Positions 16,559 through 24,119 of a stretch of 64,000 nt of DNA are shown here, piece by piece; positions within the stretch are counted from its first letter, which is position 1; every line of letters begins with the position of its first letter. The stretch comes from an uncultured Clostridia bacterium. Lineage in GTDB: Bacteria; Bacillota; Dehalobacteriia; UBA4068; CALXSR01. A model generated the notes under the pieces. It was not told where the DNA came from, did not search any database, and worked only from the letters and a program-made list of their open reading frames with translations. The translations under genes were made by a program, and so were the position numbers. The DNA is taken from positions 22,252-86,251 of the forward strand of contig CALXSR010000015.1 in assembly GCA_944391215.1 (NCBI GenBank). The letters are read 5' to 3'.

Positions 16559-17641
16559 TCACCAAGCAAAATTACCATATAAAACTTGTTGCATTGTATT
16601 CTCTTGCCAATCGTACAAACGGATTTCCGGAATATCCCAAGTAATATTGCGCAAAGCAATTTCGTAGGTTCCATCCTGGTCAAAATCATAACAACCTAAA
16701 AAACGAATATTAGTACAACTTTCAATGCCTAAAAACACCCAGTCTTTTGTAAATTCCTCTAAACTTTTACCATCTCGATAGTGCTCAAATAAATCCCGTA
16801 AAAAATATTGTTTATGATATAAAGGAATCACTTGTTCTCCTTTTACCAACAAAGCGGTACAATAGGTCCCAGTGTCTTCTTTGGTAATATCCTCTACAGC
16901 AATGAGCGGATAACCGTCTTCCCCATTCGGCGTATTGGCCAAAATAATTTTTTCTTCTATCCCATCGTCGTCTAAATCAATTACCACTACCGATAAAATA
17001 TGGGCAACGCTGCCCGTTAACCCGTTTGCATCCAAAAAGGTACGAACAATTTCTTCTTCCTCAGTTGAAAAATCTTCTTTTATTATCATTTGCTTTGGTA
17101 AAGGATTTTGGCTCATATTCGTAGCCATAATAGGAGACATTTCCCGGTCGTCCACATAAAAATGCATATAAAAATGATCCAAAGGAACTTCTTTTTCTAA
17201 AATATCCTGACTCATTTCTTTGAAAGGTAAATTAAAATAAAGCAATGCATTGCCATATTCTTGATCTTTTCCTTCCATATAATAAGGCGCAAAAATACTG
17301 TTGCCATCTTTATCCAACCACTGGTCGTCAGTATATAATTCTGGATGCCATATTAACCGATTGCTTACCGCTATTTGTTTTTCCATATCGTATAAATAAT
17401 ATTGCGGCACGCTGAACAAAGAAGATAGCGGCATGGATTGCGCCTTTTGGTTGGCAGACTCTTTTTCCGGATCACCTACAAAACTATGCCAGGCAGAATC
17501 TTCATAGTAGCCCAATAAATTTCCCTCTAAAATAACATAAACAGGCTCTGCATTTGCTTGCGGTTCTTGTTTTTGTCCGCATGCCACCAAAAGGCAGGCC
17601 AATATGCAAAAAGAAAGCATTCCTAATAATCTTTTTTTCAT
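16559..17641 (-). CDS. Uncharacterised lipoprotein with DxDxDG-type repeats
   Basis: 360 aa. The signal peptide ends in the lipobox LLVAC, so Cys 21 should be lipidated. Two calcium-loop-like motifs, DLDDDGIEE and DFDQDGTYE, lie in an otherwise acidic beta-rich C-terminal half, as in VCBS/FG-GAP-like proteins. The family is not otherwise recognised. It is transcribed alone between dcuC and thiN and should be bound to the outer face of the membrane. Confidence 0.8.
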   Translation of the reverse strand: MKKRLLGMLSFCILACLLVACGQKQEPQANAEPVYVILEGNLLGYYEDSAWHSFVGDPEKESANQKAQSMPLSSLFSVPQYYLYDMEKQIAVSNRLIWHPELYTDDQWLDKDGNSIFAPYYMEGKDQEYGNALLYFNLPFKEMSQDILEKEVPLDHFYMHFYVDDREMSPIMATNMSQNPLPKQMIIKEDFSTEEEEIVRTFLDANGLTGSVAHILSVVVIDLDDDGIEEKIILANTPNGEDGYPLIAVEDITKEDTGTYCTALLVKGEQVIPLYHKQYFLRDLFEHYRDGKSLEEFTKDWVFLGIESCTNIRFLGCYDFDQDGTYEIALRNITWDIPEIRLYDWQENTMQQVLYGNFAW

Positions 17642-17707
17642 TGTAAATCCTCCTATTTATTTCATTGACGCAAAAAAGGGGCAGAAAGTTACAAAAAACA
17701 AGAGAAG

Positions 17708-17737
17708 AAAAAGAAAGTAGCAAGCTACTTTCTTTTT
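17708..17737 (-). terminator. Rho-independent terminator after dcuC
   Basis: Long A/T-flanked stem GAAAGTAGC / GCTACTTTC, extended by AAAAA/TTTTT on either side. It lies 60 bases past the dcuC stop. Confidence 0.75.
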
Positions 17738-17796
17738 CTTTCTTCTTATAAAATATAGAATAAAATATCTAAAACATTCCGTTTCCACCAAATTTT

Positions 17797-19053
17797 TTAT
17801 AAATACAAGAAAACAATCATCCCCACAATACAAGCCAGTATGCCAGGCCCTAGCGTTCTTTTGGTCAATTCCATAGGACTCACCTTCACCAAACCGGCCG
17901 TTAAAACCGTAATACCGGAAACAGGAGAAAGCTCCCGCCCTAAACTAGCAGTTAAAAAGGCCAAAGAACCAATTCCTTGGGCGCTCATGCCAAATTCTGC
18001 GGCATAGGGGGTAATGGAGGTATTAAAAGCCAAGGTAGGCGCATCTCCAGAACCAGAGATAATACCAATCAATAATGGCCCAAAAGTAGCCGCTATCGCA
18101 GCAATAGAGCTGGAATTTTTCATTACTTCAATTAAAGCATTCGTTACCCCAATTGCTTCCATACCAGCGGTAAAGGCGGTAGCCGTACCAATAATGGTTA
18201 CCACGTCACGTACCCCCACGCCAATCCCTTCACAAAAGGAGCGTACCATATCCGCTGGATTTTGACGGACACAAATCATGGTCACAATCAAACAAATCAA
18301 CATAGCCTGCGGCACTGATAGGGCCGGGAGTAAATGCACTTGCGGAATGCCAAGCATAATTAAAATAATAGGCAAAACAGGCATAAGTGCTTTTAAATAA
18401 TTTACTTTAGAAAAATCAACTTCTTCCAAGCTCTCCTGGGCAACATATCCCCGATCTTCTTTCATAAATCTAGCTAGAAGCATACAAGCAATGGTCATAA
18501 TCACCAAAACAATCAAACCGGGCACCAAATTTTCTGCAACCAAAATGGAAACTTCTTTGCCGCAAATTTCAGCTACCAAAGCATTATGCCCAGAACCGAC
18601 GCTAAAGAAATTCCCCCAACCGCCTAAAAGCAAAACGCTGCCAATCGCCCCTGGGTGAAACCCCGCTTTCAGCATAACATTAATCAACACCGGTCCAATC
18701 GCCGCTACCGCTCCAGTAGGACTTACCAAAGCCATACCCACAATCATAGTAATAAAAATACCGCCTGGTATCATTAAAAAGCGGGCTTTTGACACAAACT
18801 TAAGTAAAAAACGAGCTAAATGCGCATCACAACCAGTCATTTTCATAACAAAAGCATAACCCATTGCCGTCATAATAATAGGAACCAAAAAACTGTTGAC
18901 CAAATAGCCGGTAAATTTGTCAAAAGCCAATAAAAACTGCCCTGAAATACAGCACATTAACAGTCCGGAGGCAAAAAGGACCATTCTTACCTCATATTTC
19001 TTTAAAATGGCCACAAATGTCAGAAGAATAATGATAACACCTATCCATACCAT
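17797..19053 (-). CDS. dcuC: C4-dicarboxylate transporter, DcuC family
   Basis: 418-aa carrier with about 12 membrane spans. The family signature SGSGDAPTLAFNTSITPYAAEFG is near residue 340, and GNFFSVGSGHNALVAEI is the matching half. DcuC proteins export succinate or exchange C4-dicarboxylates under anaerobiosis. The ATG is preceded by AAAGGAGG. No sensor kinase is adjacent, and the gene is monocistronic between two terminators. Confidence 0.88.
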   Translation of the reverse strand: MVWIGVIIILLTFVAILKKYEVRMVLFASGLLMCCISGQFLLAFDKFTGYLVNSFLVPIIMTAMGYAFVMKMTGCDAHLARFLLKFVSKARFLMIPGGIFITMIVGMALVSPTGAVAAIGPVLINVMLKAGFHPGAIGSVLLLGGWGNFFSVGSGHNALVAEICGKEVSILVAENLVPGLIVLVIMTIACMLLARFMKEDRGYVAQESLEEVDFSKVNYLKALMPVLPIILIMLGIPQVHLLPALSVPQAMLICLIVTMICVRQNPADMVRSFCEGIGVGVRDVVTIIGTATAFTAGMEAIGVTNALIEVMKNSSSIAAIAATFGPLLIGIISGSGDAPTLAFNTSITPYAAEFGMSAQGIGSLAFLTASLGRELSPVSGITVLTAGLVKVSPMELTKRTLGPGILACIVGMIVFLYL

Positions 19054-19197
19054 AACTTTTCCTCCTTTATCTCATTTTATTTGGGATAAAATCTAAGTGG
19101 TCATGGATCATGTTAAATTATCTGACAATTTATATGCCAATCAATTAAAAAATAGCACAATTTTACAGAATAATCAATATTTTTATTAAGATAAAAT

Positions 19198-19220
19198 AAA
19201 AAAGGCCCGTTAGGGCCTCT
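19198..19220 (-). terminator. Rho-independent terminator after nfnB
   Basis: Stem AGGCCC / GGGCCT with a four-base loop, followed on the minus strand by a run of T. It is 15 bases past the nfnB stop. Confidence 0.8.
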
Positions 19221-19234
19221 GAAAAGTTTTTAAC

Positions 19235-20623
19235 TTATTTTTGGCGGATAAAGGTATCGATAGCCTTGGCTGCATTTTTCCCCGCACCCATGGCTAAAAT
19301 CACCGTGGCCGCTCCGGTTACAGCATCCCCGCCGGCAAAAACACCGGAACGCGATGTTTGCCCGCAATCTCCCGCTGTGATAATGCAACCTTTGGCATTG
19401 GTATCCAATCCTTTTGTGGTGTTTCTTAACAATGGATTGGGAGAAGTACCAATAGACATAATAACACAATCCACATCTAAAACAAATTCCGAGTTTTCTT
19501 TCACAACCGGCCGTCTTCTACCAGAAGCATCCGGTTCACCCAATTCCATCTGCACACATTCCATGCCGCATACAAATTGATTTTCATCGGTTAAAATACG
19601 CGTCGGGTTCGTCAATACATGCAAAAGAATTCCTTCCTCCTTGGCATGTTCAATTTCTTCCAACCGAGCCGGCATTTCCGCTTCACCCCGCCGATAAACA
19701 ATAAATACCTGTTCCGCCCCTAATCGCTTAGCACAGCGGGCAGCGTCCATCGCCACATTACCGCCGCCGACTACCGCCACCTTTTTCGCTTGCATAATAG
19801 GCGTATCGCTGTCTTCTTCATAAGCTTTCATTAAATTAACCCGCGTTAAAAATTCATTTGCGGAATAAACTCCCTTAGCATTTTCTCCAGGAATATTCAT
19901 AAAACGCGGCAACCCAGCGCCGGAACCAATAAAAACCGCTTCAAACCCATCGTCAAACAAATCATCCACGGAAAGCACCCGGCCAATGACCATATTCGTT
20001 TGAATTGTAACACCCAGTTCTTTTAAATTATCTACTTCTTGGCGCACAATTTCTTTCGGCAAACGAAATTGCGGAATGCCATAGCTTAACACGCCGCCCG
20101 CTAAATGCAATGCCTCAAAAACAGTGACCTGATAACCCATTTTCGCCAAATCTCCGGCGCAAGTTAAACCGGCAGGCCCAGCGCCAATCACCGCTACTTT
20201 GTGACCATTATTTTGAGGGATATCTGCTTTTTTCTTGCTGTTTTGCATATGATAATCGGCCACAAAACGTTCCAAACGACCGATTGCAACCGGCTCTCCC
20301 TTTACGCCACGAATACATTTGGCTTCACACTGACTTTCTTGCGGGCAAACCCGACCGCAAACAGCCGGTAGGGAACTGGATTTGCTTAAAACAGCATAGG
20401 AACCTTCCCAGTCTTCTTCTTTTATTTTCTCAATAAAAGAAGGAATATCGATAGAAACCGGGCAACCAGCTACACAAGGTTTATTTTTACAATGCAAACA
20501 ACGATTGGCTTCGTCAATCGCCTGCTCCTTACGATAACCCAAAGCAACTTCCTGAAAATTATGGCTGCGCTCTACATGGTCTTGTACAGGCATTGGATTT
20601 TTTTGCAAAGACATATTTGGCAT
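19235..20623 (-). CDS. nfnB: NfnB: NADP-binding large subunit of electron-bifurcating NADH-dependent ferredoxin:NADP oxidoreductase (GltA/SudA type)
   Basis: 462-aa flavoprotein, usually annotated as NADPH-dependent glutamate synthase. The N-terminal [4Fe-4S] cysteines are in CLHCKNKPCVAGCP and CGRVCPQESQCEAKC. FAD binds at VIGAGPAGLTCAGDLAK and NADPH at VAVVGGGNVAMDAARCA. It starts at the base after the nfnA stop, with GGGGGTG as SD inside nfnA. No large GltB subunit is present, so the pair acts as NfnAB rather than as a glutamate synthase. Confidence 0.92.
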   Translation of the reverse strand: MPNMSLQKNPMPVQDHVERSHNFQEVALGYRKEQAIDEANRCLHCKNKPCVAGCPVSIDIPSFIEKIKEEDWEGSYAVLSKSSSLPAVCGRVCPQESQCEAKCIRGVKGEPVAIGRLERFVADYHMQNSKKKADIPQNNGHKVAVIGAGPAGLTCAGDLAKMGYQVTVFEALHLAGGVLSYGIPQFRLPKEIVRQEVDNLKELGVTIQTNMVIGRVLSVDDLFDDGFEAVFIGSGAGLPRFMNIPGENAKGVYSANEFLTRVNLMKAYEEDSDTPIMQAKKVAVVGGGNVAMDAARCAKRLGAEQVFIVYRRGEAEMPARLEEIEHAKEEGILLHVLTNPTRILTDENQFVCGMECVQMELGEPDASGRRRPVVKENSEFVLDVDCVIMSIGTSPNPLLRNTTKGLDTNAKGCIITAGDCGQTSRSGVFAGGDAVTGAATVILAMGAGKNAAKAIDTFIRQK

Positions 20624-21463
20624 TTAGCGCACCCCCTTAAACAAATTACAAGTCTCTTCGTTCCGTTGTCTTTCAAAATCGCGATACATAGTGGAACGTT
20701 GCATTGCTTCATCAAAGTCAACCAAATGGCCGTCAAAATCCGGGCCATCCACACAAGCAAATTTGGTTTCGCCACCAACCGTTAACCGGCAGCAACCACA
20801 CATGCCAGTTCCATCTATCATAATAGGATTCATACTAACCATTGTTTTAATCCCATATTCTTTGGTTAGTTTACAAACAAATTTCATCATAATCAAAGGA
20901 CCAATGGCAATCACCTCATCATAAGTTTCCCCTTGATCCAATAATTCTTTTAGTTGATCTGTCACCAATCCTTTTTTACCATAAGAACCATCGTCCGTCA
21001 CTACAAATAACTGATCGCTGGCCTTTTGAAACGCTTCTTCCAAAATCAAAAGACCTTTATTCCGGAAACCGACAATTGCGTGCACCGTTGTTCCCTGCTG
21101 ATGCAACTTTTTCGCAATCGGATAAGCGATTGCACAACCAACGCCTCCGCCAATTACGGCAACTTTTTTTAGCCCTTCCGTATGGGAAGGAATCCCCAAA
21201 GGCCCCACAAAATCAGCTAAATGATCGCCGACTTGCAATTGATTTAATTTATTGGTAGTAGCCCCAACAATTTGAAAAATAATCGTGACCAATCCTTTTT
21301 CACGATCAAAATCGGCAATCGTCAAGGGAATACGCTCCCCTTTTTCATCCACTCTTAAAATAATAAATTGACCCGGTTCGGCCTTTTTGGCAATCAGCGG
21401 CGCCTGAATTTCCATCAAAGTAACCGTTTCGTTCAATTCTTGTTTTTTTACGATTTCAAACAT
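20624..21463 (-). CDS. nfnA: NfnA: NAD-binding small subunit (SudB-like FAD/[2Fe-2S] protein)
   Basis: 279 aa. The FAD domain with RIPLTIADFD is followed by the NAD domain with VIGGGVGCAIAYPIAKKL. The C-terminal cysteines CGCCRLTV and FACVDGPDFDGH hold a [2Fe-2S] cluster. The ATG at 21463 has GGGGAGG seven bases upstream. Together with NfnB it couples NADH and reduced ferredoxin oxidation to NADP reduction, a central redox valve in anaerobes. Confidence 0.92.
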   Translation of the reverse strand: MFEIVKKQELNETVTLMEIQAPLIAKKAEPGQFIILRVDEKGERIPLTIADFDREKGLVTIIFQIVGATTNKLNQLQVGDHLADFVGPLGIPSHTEGLKKVAVIGGGVGCAIAYPIAKKLHQQGTTVHAIVGFRNKGLLILEEAFQKASDQLFVVTDDGSYGKKGLVTDQLKELLDQGETYDEVIAIGPLIMMKFVCKLTKEYGIKTMVSMNPIMIDGTGMCGCCRLTVGGETKFACVDGPDFDGHLVDFDEAMQRSTMYRDFERQRNEETCNLFKGVR

Positions 21464-21550
21464 GTTGCAACCTCCCCTTGCTATTTCCAGAATCCATAGC
21501 ACAAACATAATAAGCATACCATTTTCCGTAAAAAAGAGCAAGGAAAGCCC

Positions 21551-21579
21551 TTCAAAGAAAAGGCAAACTATGCTATGAT
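21551..21579 (+). promoter_or_regulatory. Promoter of the stalk-domain protein gene
   Basis: TTCAAA (21551-21556) and TATGAT (21574-21579) are separated by 17 bases. The gene's ATG follows 33 bases on. Confidence 0.5.
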
Positions 21580-21611
21580 TAAAAGAAAGAAATCGGAAAA
21601 GGAAGTAAACC

Positions 21612-22865
21612 ATGAAAAAACTTGTCGCTTCCCTGATGTTGGCTCTTGCCTTATTAGGCTGTAAAGAAACAGTCGCCTTAGGCGCCACCAATTTAGATCA
21701 ACTGCATACCTATGATTTTTCCTTTTATTTAGAAGACGTTATGGTACTGTCCCCCACATCAACAAGCGCTTTTATCAATGGACAAACTGTTGTGGGCAAT
21801 CAACCTCTTTTAATCGACAATCGTACAATGGTACCGGTTCGTTTTGTGGCAGAAGCAATGCAAATAGGCACTGTGGAATGGAACCCCTCCTTACAGCAAA
21901 TTCGTATTATTACACAGGACGACCAGGAAATAAAAATGTTTATTGGCCAAAATACCATTTTTTTAGATCACGGTACCTACCAAATGGATGTTGTACCACA
22001 GGTAGTGGAAAACCGTACCTATATTCCTCTGCGCGCTTTAGGAGATATTTTAGGCAAATTTACGTATTATGACGAACCGACCCAGCTGATTGTCATACGA
22101 AATGCAGACGTTGCGGAACCATTAGAATATCACAGCGGTATTATGGCTTATCTACAATGGGCCATGCAAGATCATGAAATCGTTTATAGCGACAGCCTTG
22201 TCACTTTTATCCGCAAAGAGGGCAAGCTTTATCAAATATTGGAAACTTTTGATGAAAACGGTTATGCTATTGAAGAACAACCTTTTGACATTGCTAACAA
22301 CAGTTTTTTATGGCAAACACAAAAAGTTGGCGAGAATTGGTATTTCAGCTACCATCCAGCGCTCGCTTCTGCCAATTATGCTGCAGTTTATGAACAAAAT
22401 GCCAAAGGAGAAATTGCTTTTATTGCCGATACCTATGCTTCTAATTGGCAAGTATATCATGATTATTTTTATGTTTTAGATAATATGCCGTATGAAATCA
22501 GCCCAGAAAGCGACACTGCTTATGCCGGTAATTTACAAAGGATTTCCTTAATCGACGCCAAAAAAGGACAACCGGGTAACCCATCTACAGGCTGGGAAAA
22601 ATTAGGCAAGGAGGGCTATTTATACGGTTATCCGGTACGGTTACACAAAAATACCAACGATACCTATACTGTAGTGGGCCGCATATCCGATACAGCGCCC
22701 CAACTGATTACGCAGGAAGACGGTATCTATTCTTTCGGTGTGGAATTATACGCTGCCAATGCTTTGCCCACTTTGGGTTATTATAAAATTGATTTAAGCG
22801 GAATACGCAATCATGAAAAAATACGTGATTGTAATCCCGATGAATTTATGATTGAAAACGAATAA
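21612..22865 (+). CDS. Exported stalk-domain (copper amine oxidase N-terminal-like) protein
   Basis: 417 aa. A signal peptide has a possible lipobox ALLGC at Cys 17, which would lipidate it; otherwise a type-I cut would follow. Residues 50-160 are a stalk domain (ININGQ-like, LLIDNRTMVPVRFVAEAM, ENRTYIPLRALGDILG), found in surface proteins of Clostridia and Paenibacillus. The remaining 250 residues look like beta-propeller-type DUF5050 repeats with many Tyr and Asp. Likely a wall- or membrane-attached binding protein. It is divergent from nfnAB. Confidence 0.85.
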   Translation: MKKLVASLMLALALLGCKETVALGATNLDQLHTYDFSFYLEDVMVLSPTSTSAFINGQTVVGNQPLLIDNRTMVPVRFVAEAMQIGTVEWNPSLQQIRIITQDDQEIKMFIGQNTIFLDHGTYQMDVVPQVVENRTYIPLRALGDILGKFTYYDEPTQLIVIRNADVAEPLEYHSGIMAYLQWAMQDHEIVYSDSLVTFIRKEGKLYQILETFDENGYAIEEQPFDIANNSFLWQTQKVGENWYFSYHPALASANYAAVYEQNAKGEIAFIADTYASNWQVYHDYFYVLDNMPYEISPESDTAYAGNLQRISLIDAKKGQPGNPSTGWEKLGKEGYLYGYPVRLHKNTNDTYTVVGRISDTAPQLITQEDGIYSFGVELYAANALPTLGYYKIDLSGIRNHEKIRDCNPDEFMIENE

Positions 22866-22908
22866 ATTTAGCAACTTGTGTTAGGCTATCAAATAAGGAG
22901 TGGTGAAA

Positions 22909-23640
22909 GTGGCAGAAATGCAAGCGCAACCAGTTGCGCTCTCTTATAACGAAGAAAAAAATTTAATACGGGAAGTAAATGGCATCGCCTATAACCGTTA
23001 TGCAATCCGCACCCATGTAATACAATATGGGGATGATTTGGTAGAAGTAACCAAACAGTATACGCAGGGCCTTTTACAACCAGGCGATATCTTTTTTATT
23101 ACGGAAAAAGCGGTAGCCTGCACCCAACAAAGAGCCATTCCTATGGCGGATATTCATCCGCGGCCGTTAGCCAAATTTTTATGCAAATTTGTGAAAAAAA
23201 CGCCCTATGGTATTGGCTTGGGTATTCCGGAAACCATGGAAATGGCTTTACGCGAATGCGGTACACTGCGCATTCTATTGGCCGCCTTTGTTTCAGCCAT
23301 TGGCAAATTATTTGGTCAACACGGCTGGTTTTACAAAGTAGCGGGAACCAAAGCACGCGCCATCGACGGCCCTTGCGATTGTACGCTGCCGCCTTATAAT
23401 CATTATGTGGTCCTATCCCCAGCAGAACCGGAAAAAGTCGCGGAACGGGTTAGCAAAGCCCTTGGCGTTCCCACTTTAATTACAGATATCAACGACTTGG
23501 GAGCGGATATTTTGGGCGCCTATCCTCCGGATATTGACTGCGCACTGATGACCGAAATTTTAAGGGATAACCCATTAGGTCAATCTCATGAACAAACGCC
23601 ATTTGGTATTATCCGGAAAACACAAATGCAAACAGCTTAA
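22909..23640 (+). CDS. Coenzyme F420-0:L-glutamate ligase-like protein (CofE family)
   Basis: 243 aa with the CofE fold: QYGDDLVEVTKQYTQGLLQPGDIFFITEKAV and the later LGADILGAYPP. It also has IDGPCDCTLPPYNHYVVLSP, found in the Bacillota branch of the family. Genuine CofE adds glutamates to F420-0, but no other F420 gene occurs here, so the substrate may differ. Of the three possible GTG starts, 22909 has the best spacing (eight bases) to AAGGAG. It precedes the blaI-like operon. Confidence 0.82.
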   Translation: MAEMQAQPVALSYNEEKNLIREVNGIAYNRYAIRTHVIQYGDDLVEVTKQYTQGLLQPGDIFFITEKAVACTQQRAIPMADIHPRPLAKFLCKFVKKTPYGIGLGIPETMEMALRECGTLRILLAAFVSAIGKLFGQHGWFYKVAGTKARAIDGPCDCTLPPYNHYVVLSPAEPEKVAERVSKALGVPTLITDINDLGADILGAYPPDIDCALMTEILRDNPLGQSHEQTPFGIIRKTQMQTA

Positions 23641-23647
23641 AACTATT

Positions 23648-23663
23648 TTCTAAAAGTTTAGAA
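23648..23663 (+). promoter_or_regulatory. Operator 1 of the blaI/M56 operon
   Basis: Inverted repeat TTCTA-N6-TAGAA, extendable to TTTTCTA/TAGAAAA, just upstream of the -35 box. It shares half-sites and spacing with the two copies downstream. Confidence 0.55.
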
Positions 23664-23669
23664 AAACAC

Positions 23670-23704
23670 TTGACAGCCTTATTCTATCATTATAGAATAA
23701 GGCT
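23670..23704 (+). promoter_or_regulatory. blaI/M56 promoter with embedded operator 2
   Basis: TTGACA (23670-23675), a 17-base spacer and TAGAAT (23693-23698) form the promoter. The spacer and -10 box are one perfect palindrome with 12-bp arms (23675-23686 and 23693-23704) and a six-base centre. A bound dimer would block RNA polymerase directly. Confidence 0.75.
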
Positions 23705-23713
23705 GTATTTATA

Positions 23714-23729
23714 TTCTATAAAAATAGAA
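23714..23729 (+). promoter_or_regulatory. Operator 3 of the blaI/M56 operon
   Basis: Third TTCTA-N6-TAGAA copy, lying between the -10 box and the ribosome site of the repressor gene. Its centre is 32 bases from that of operator 2. Confidence 0.55.
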
Positions 23730-23747
23730 AATGAAAGGTGGAAAAAC

Positions 23748-24119
23748 ATGGAACCGTTGACCAAGGCCGAATTTGAGTTAATGGAGGCAGTATGGCAAAC
23801 CTCCATCCCAATTACCAGCAATCGAATCAAAGAAAATTTAGCCAACGGCAAGGCCTGGAAGGCTACCACCATTTTAACCCTACTAGGAAAATTGATTGAT
23901 AAAAACTATATCCAAGCCCAAAAACAAGGAAAGTTTTATGAATATACGATTTTAATTAGCAAAGAAGAGTATTTGCGGCAAGAAACACAGGGTTTTTTAC
24001 AAAAGCTATACCAGGGTTCTTTAAAAAACATGCTAGCCACCTTGTATCGGGAAGATTCTTTAACAGAAACAGAAATTGCAGAAATGAAAGATTGGTTTGA
24101 TCAGGAGGTGCTAAAATGA
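23748..24119 (+). CDS. BlaI/MecI/CopY-family transcriptional repressor
   Basis: 123-aa winged-helix repressor. LTKAEFELMEAVWQ, TTILTLLGKLIDKNYI and the C-terminal dimerisation helices are typical. It normally leaves DNA when cleaved through the adjacent M56 protease. The ATG at 23748 follows a GGTGG site; three regularly spaced operators cover its promoter. Its stop overlaps the M56 start (ATGA). Confidence 0.93.
   Translation: MEPLTKAEFELMEAVWQTSIPITSNRIKENLANGKAWKATTILTLLGKLIDKNYIQAQKQGKFYEYTILISKEEYLRQETQGFLQKLYQGSLKNMLATLYREDSLTETEIAEMKDWFDQEVLK

Noticed and set aside
19235..21463. Glutamate synthase small subunit plus dihydroorotate dehydrogenase electron-transfer subunit
   Set aside because: No gltB or pyrD is adjacent, and the back-to-back pairing of these two flavoproteins is the NfnAB arrangement.
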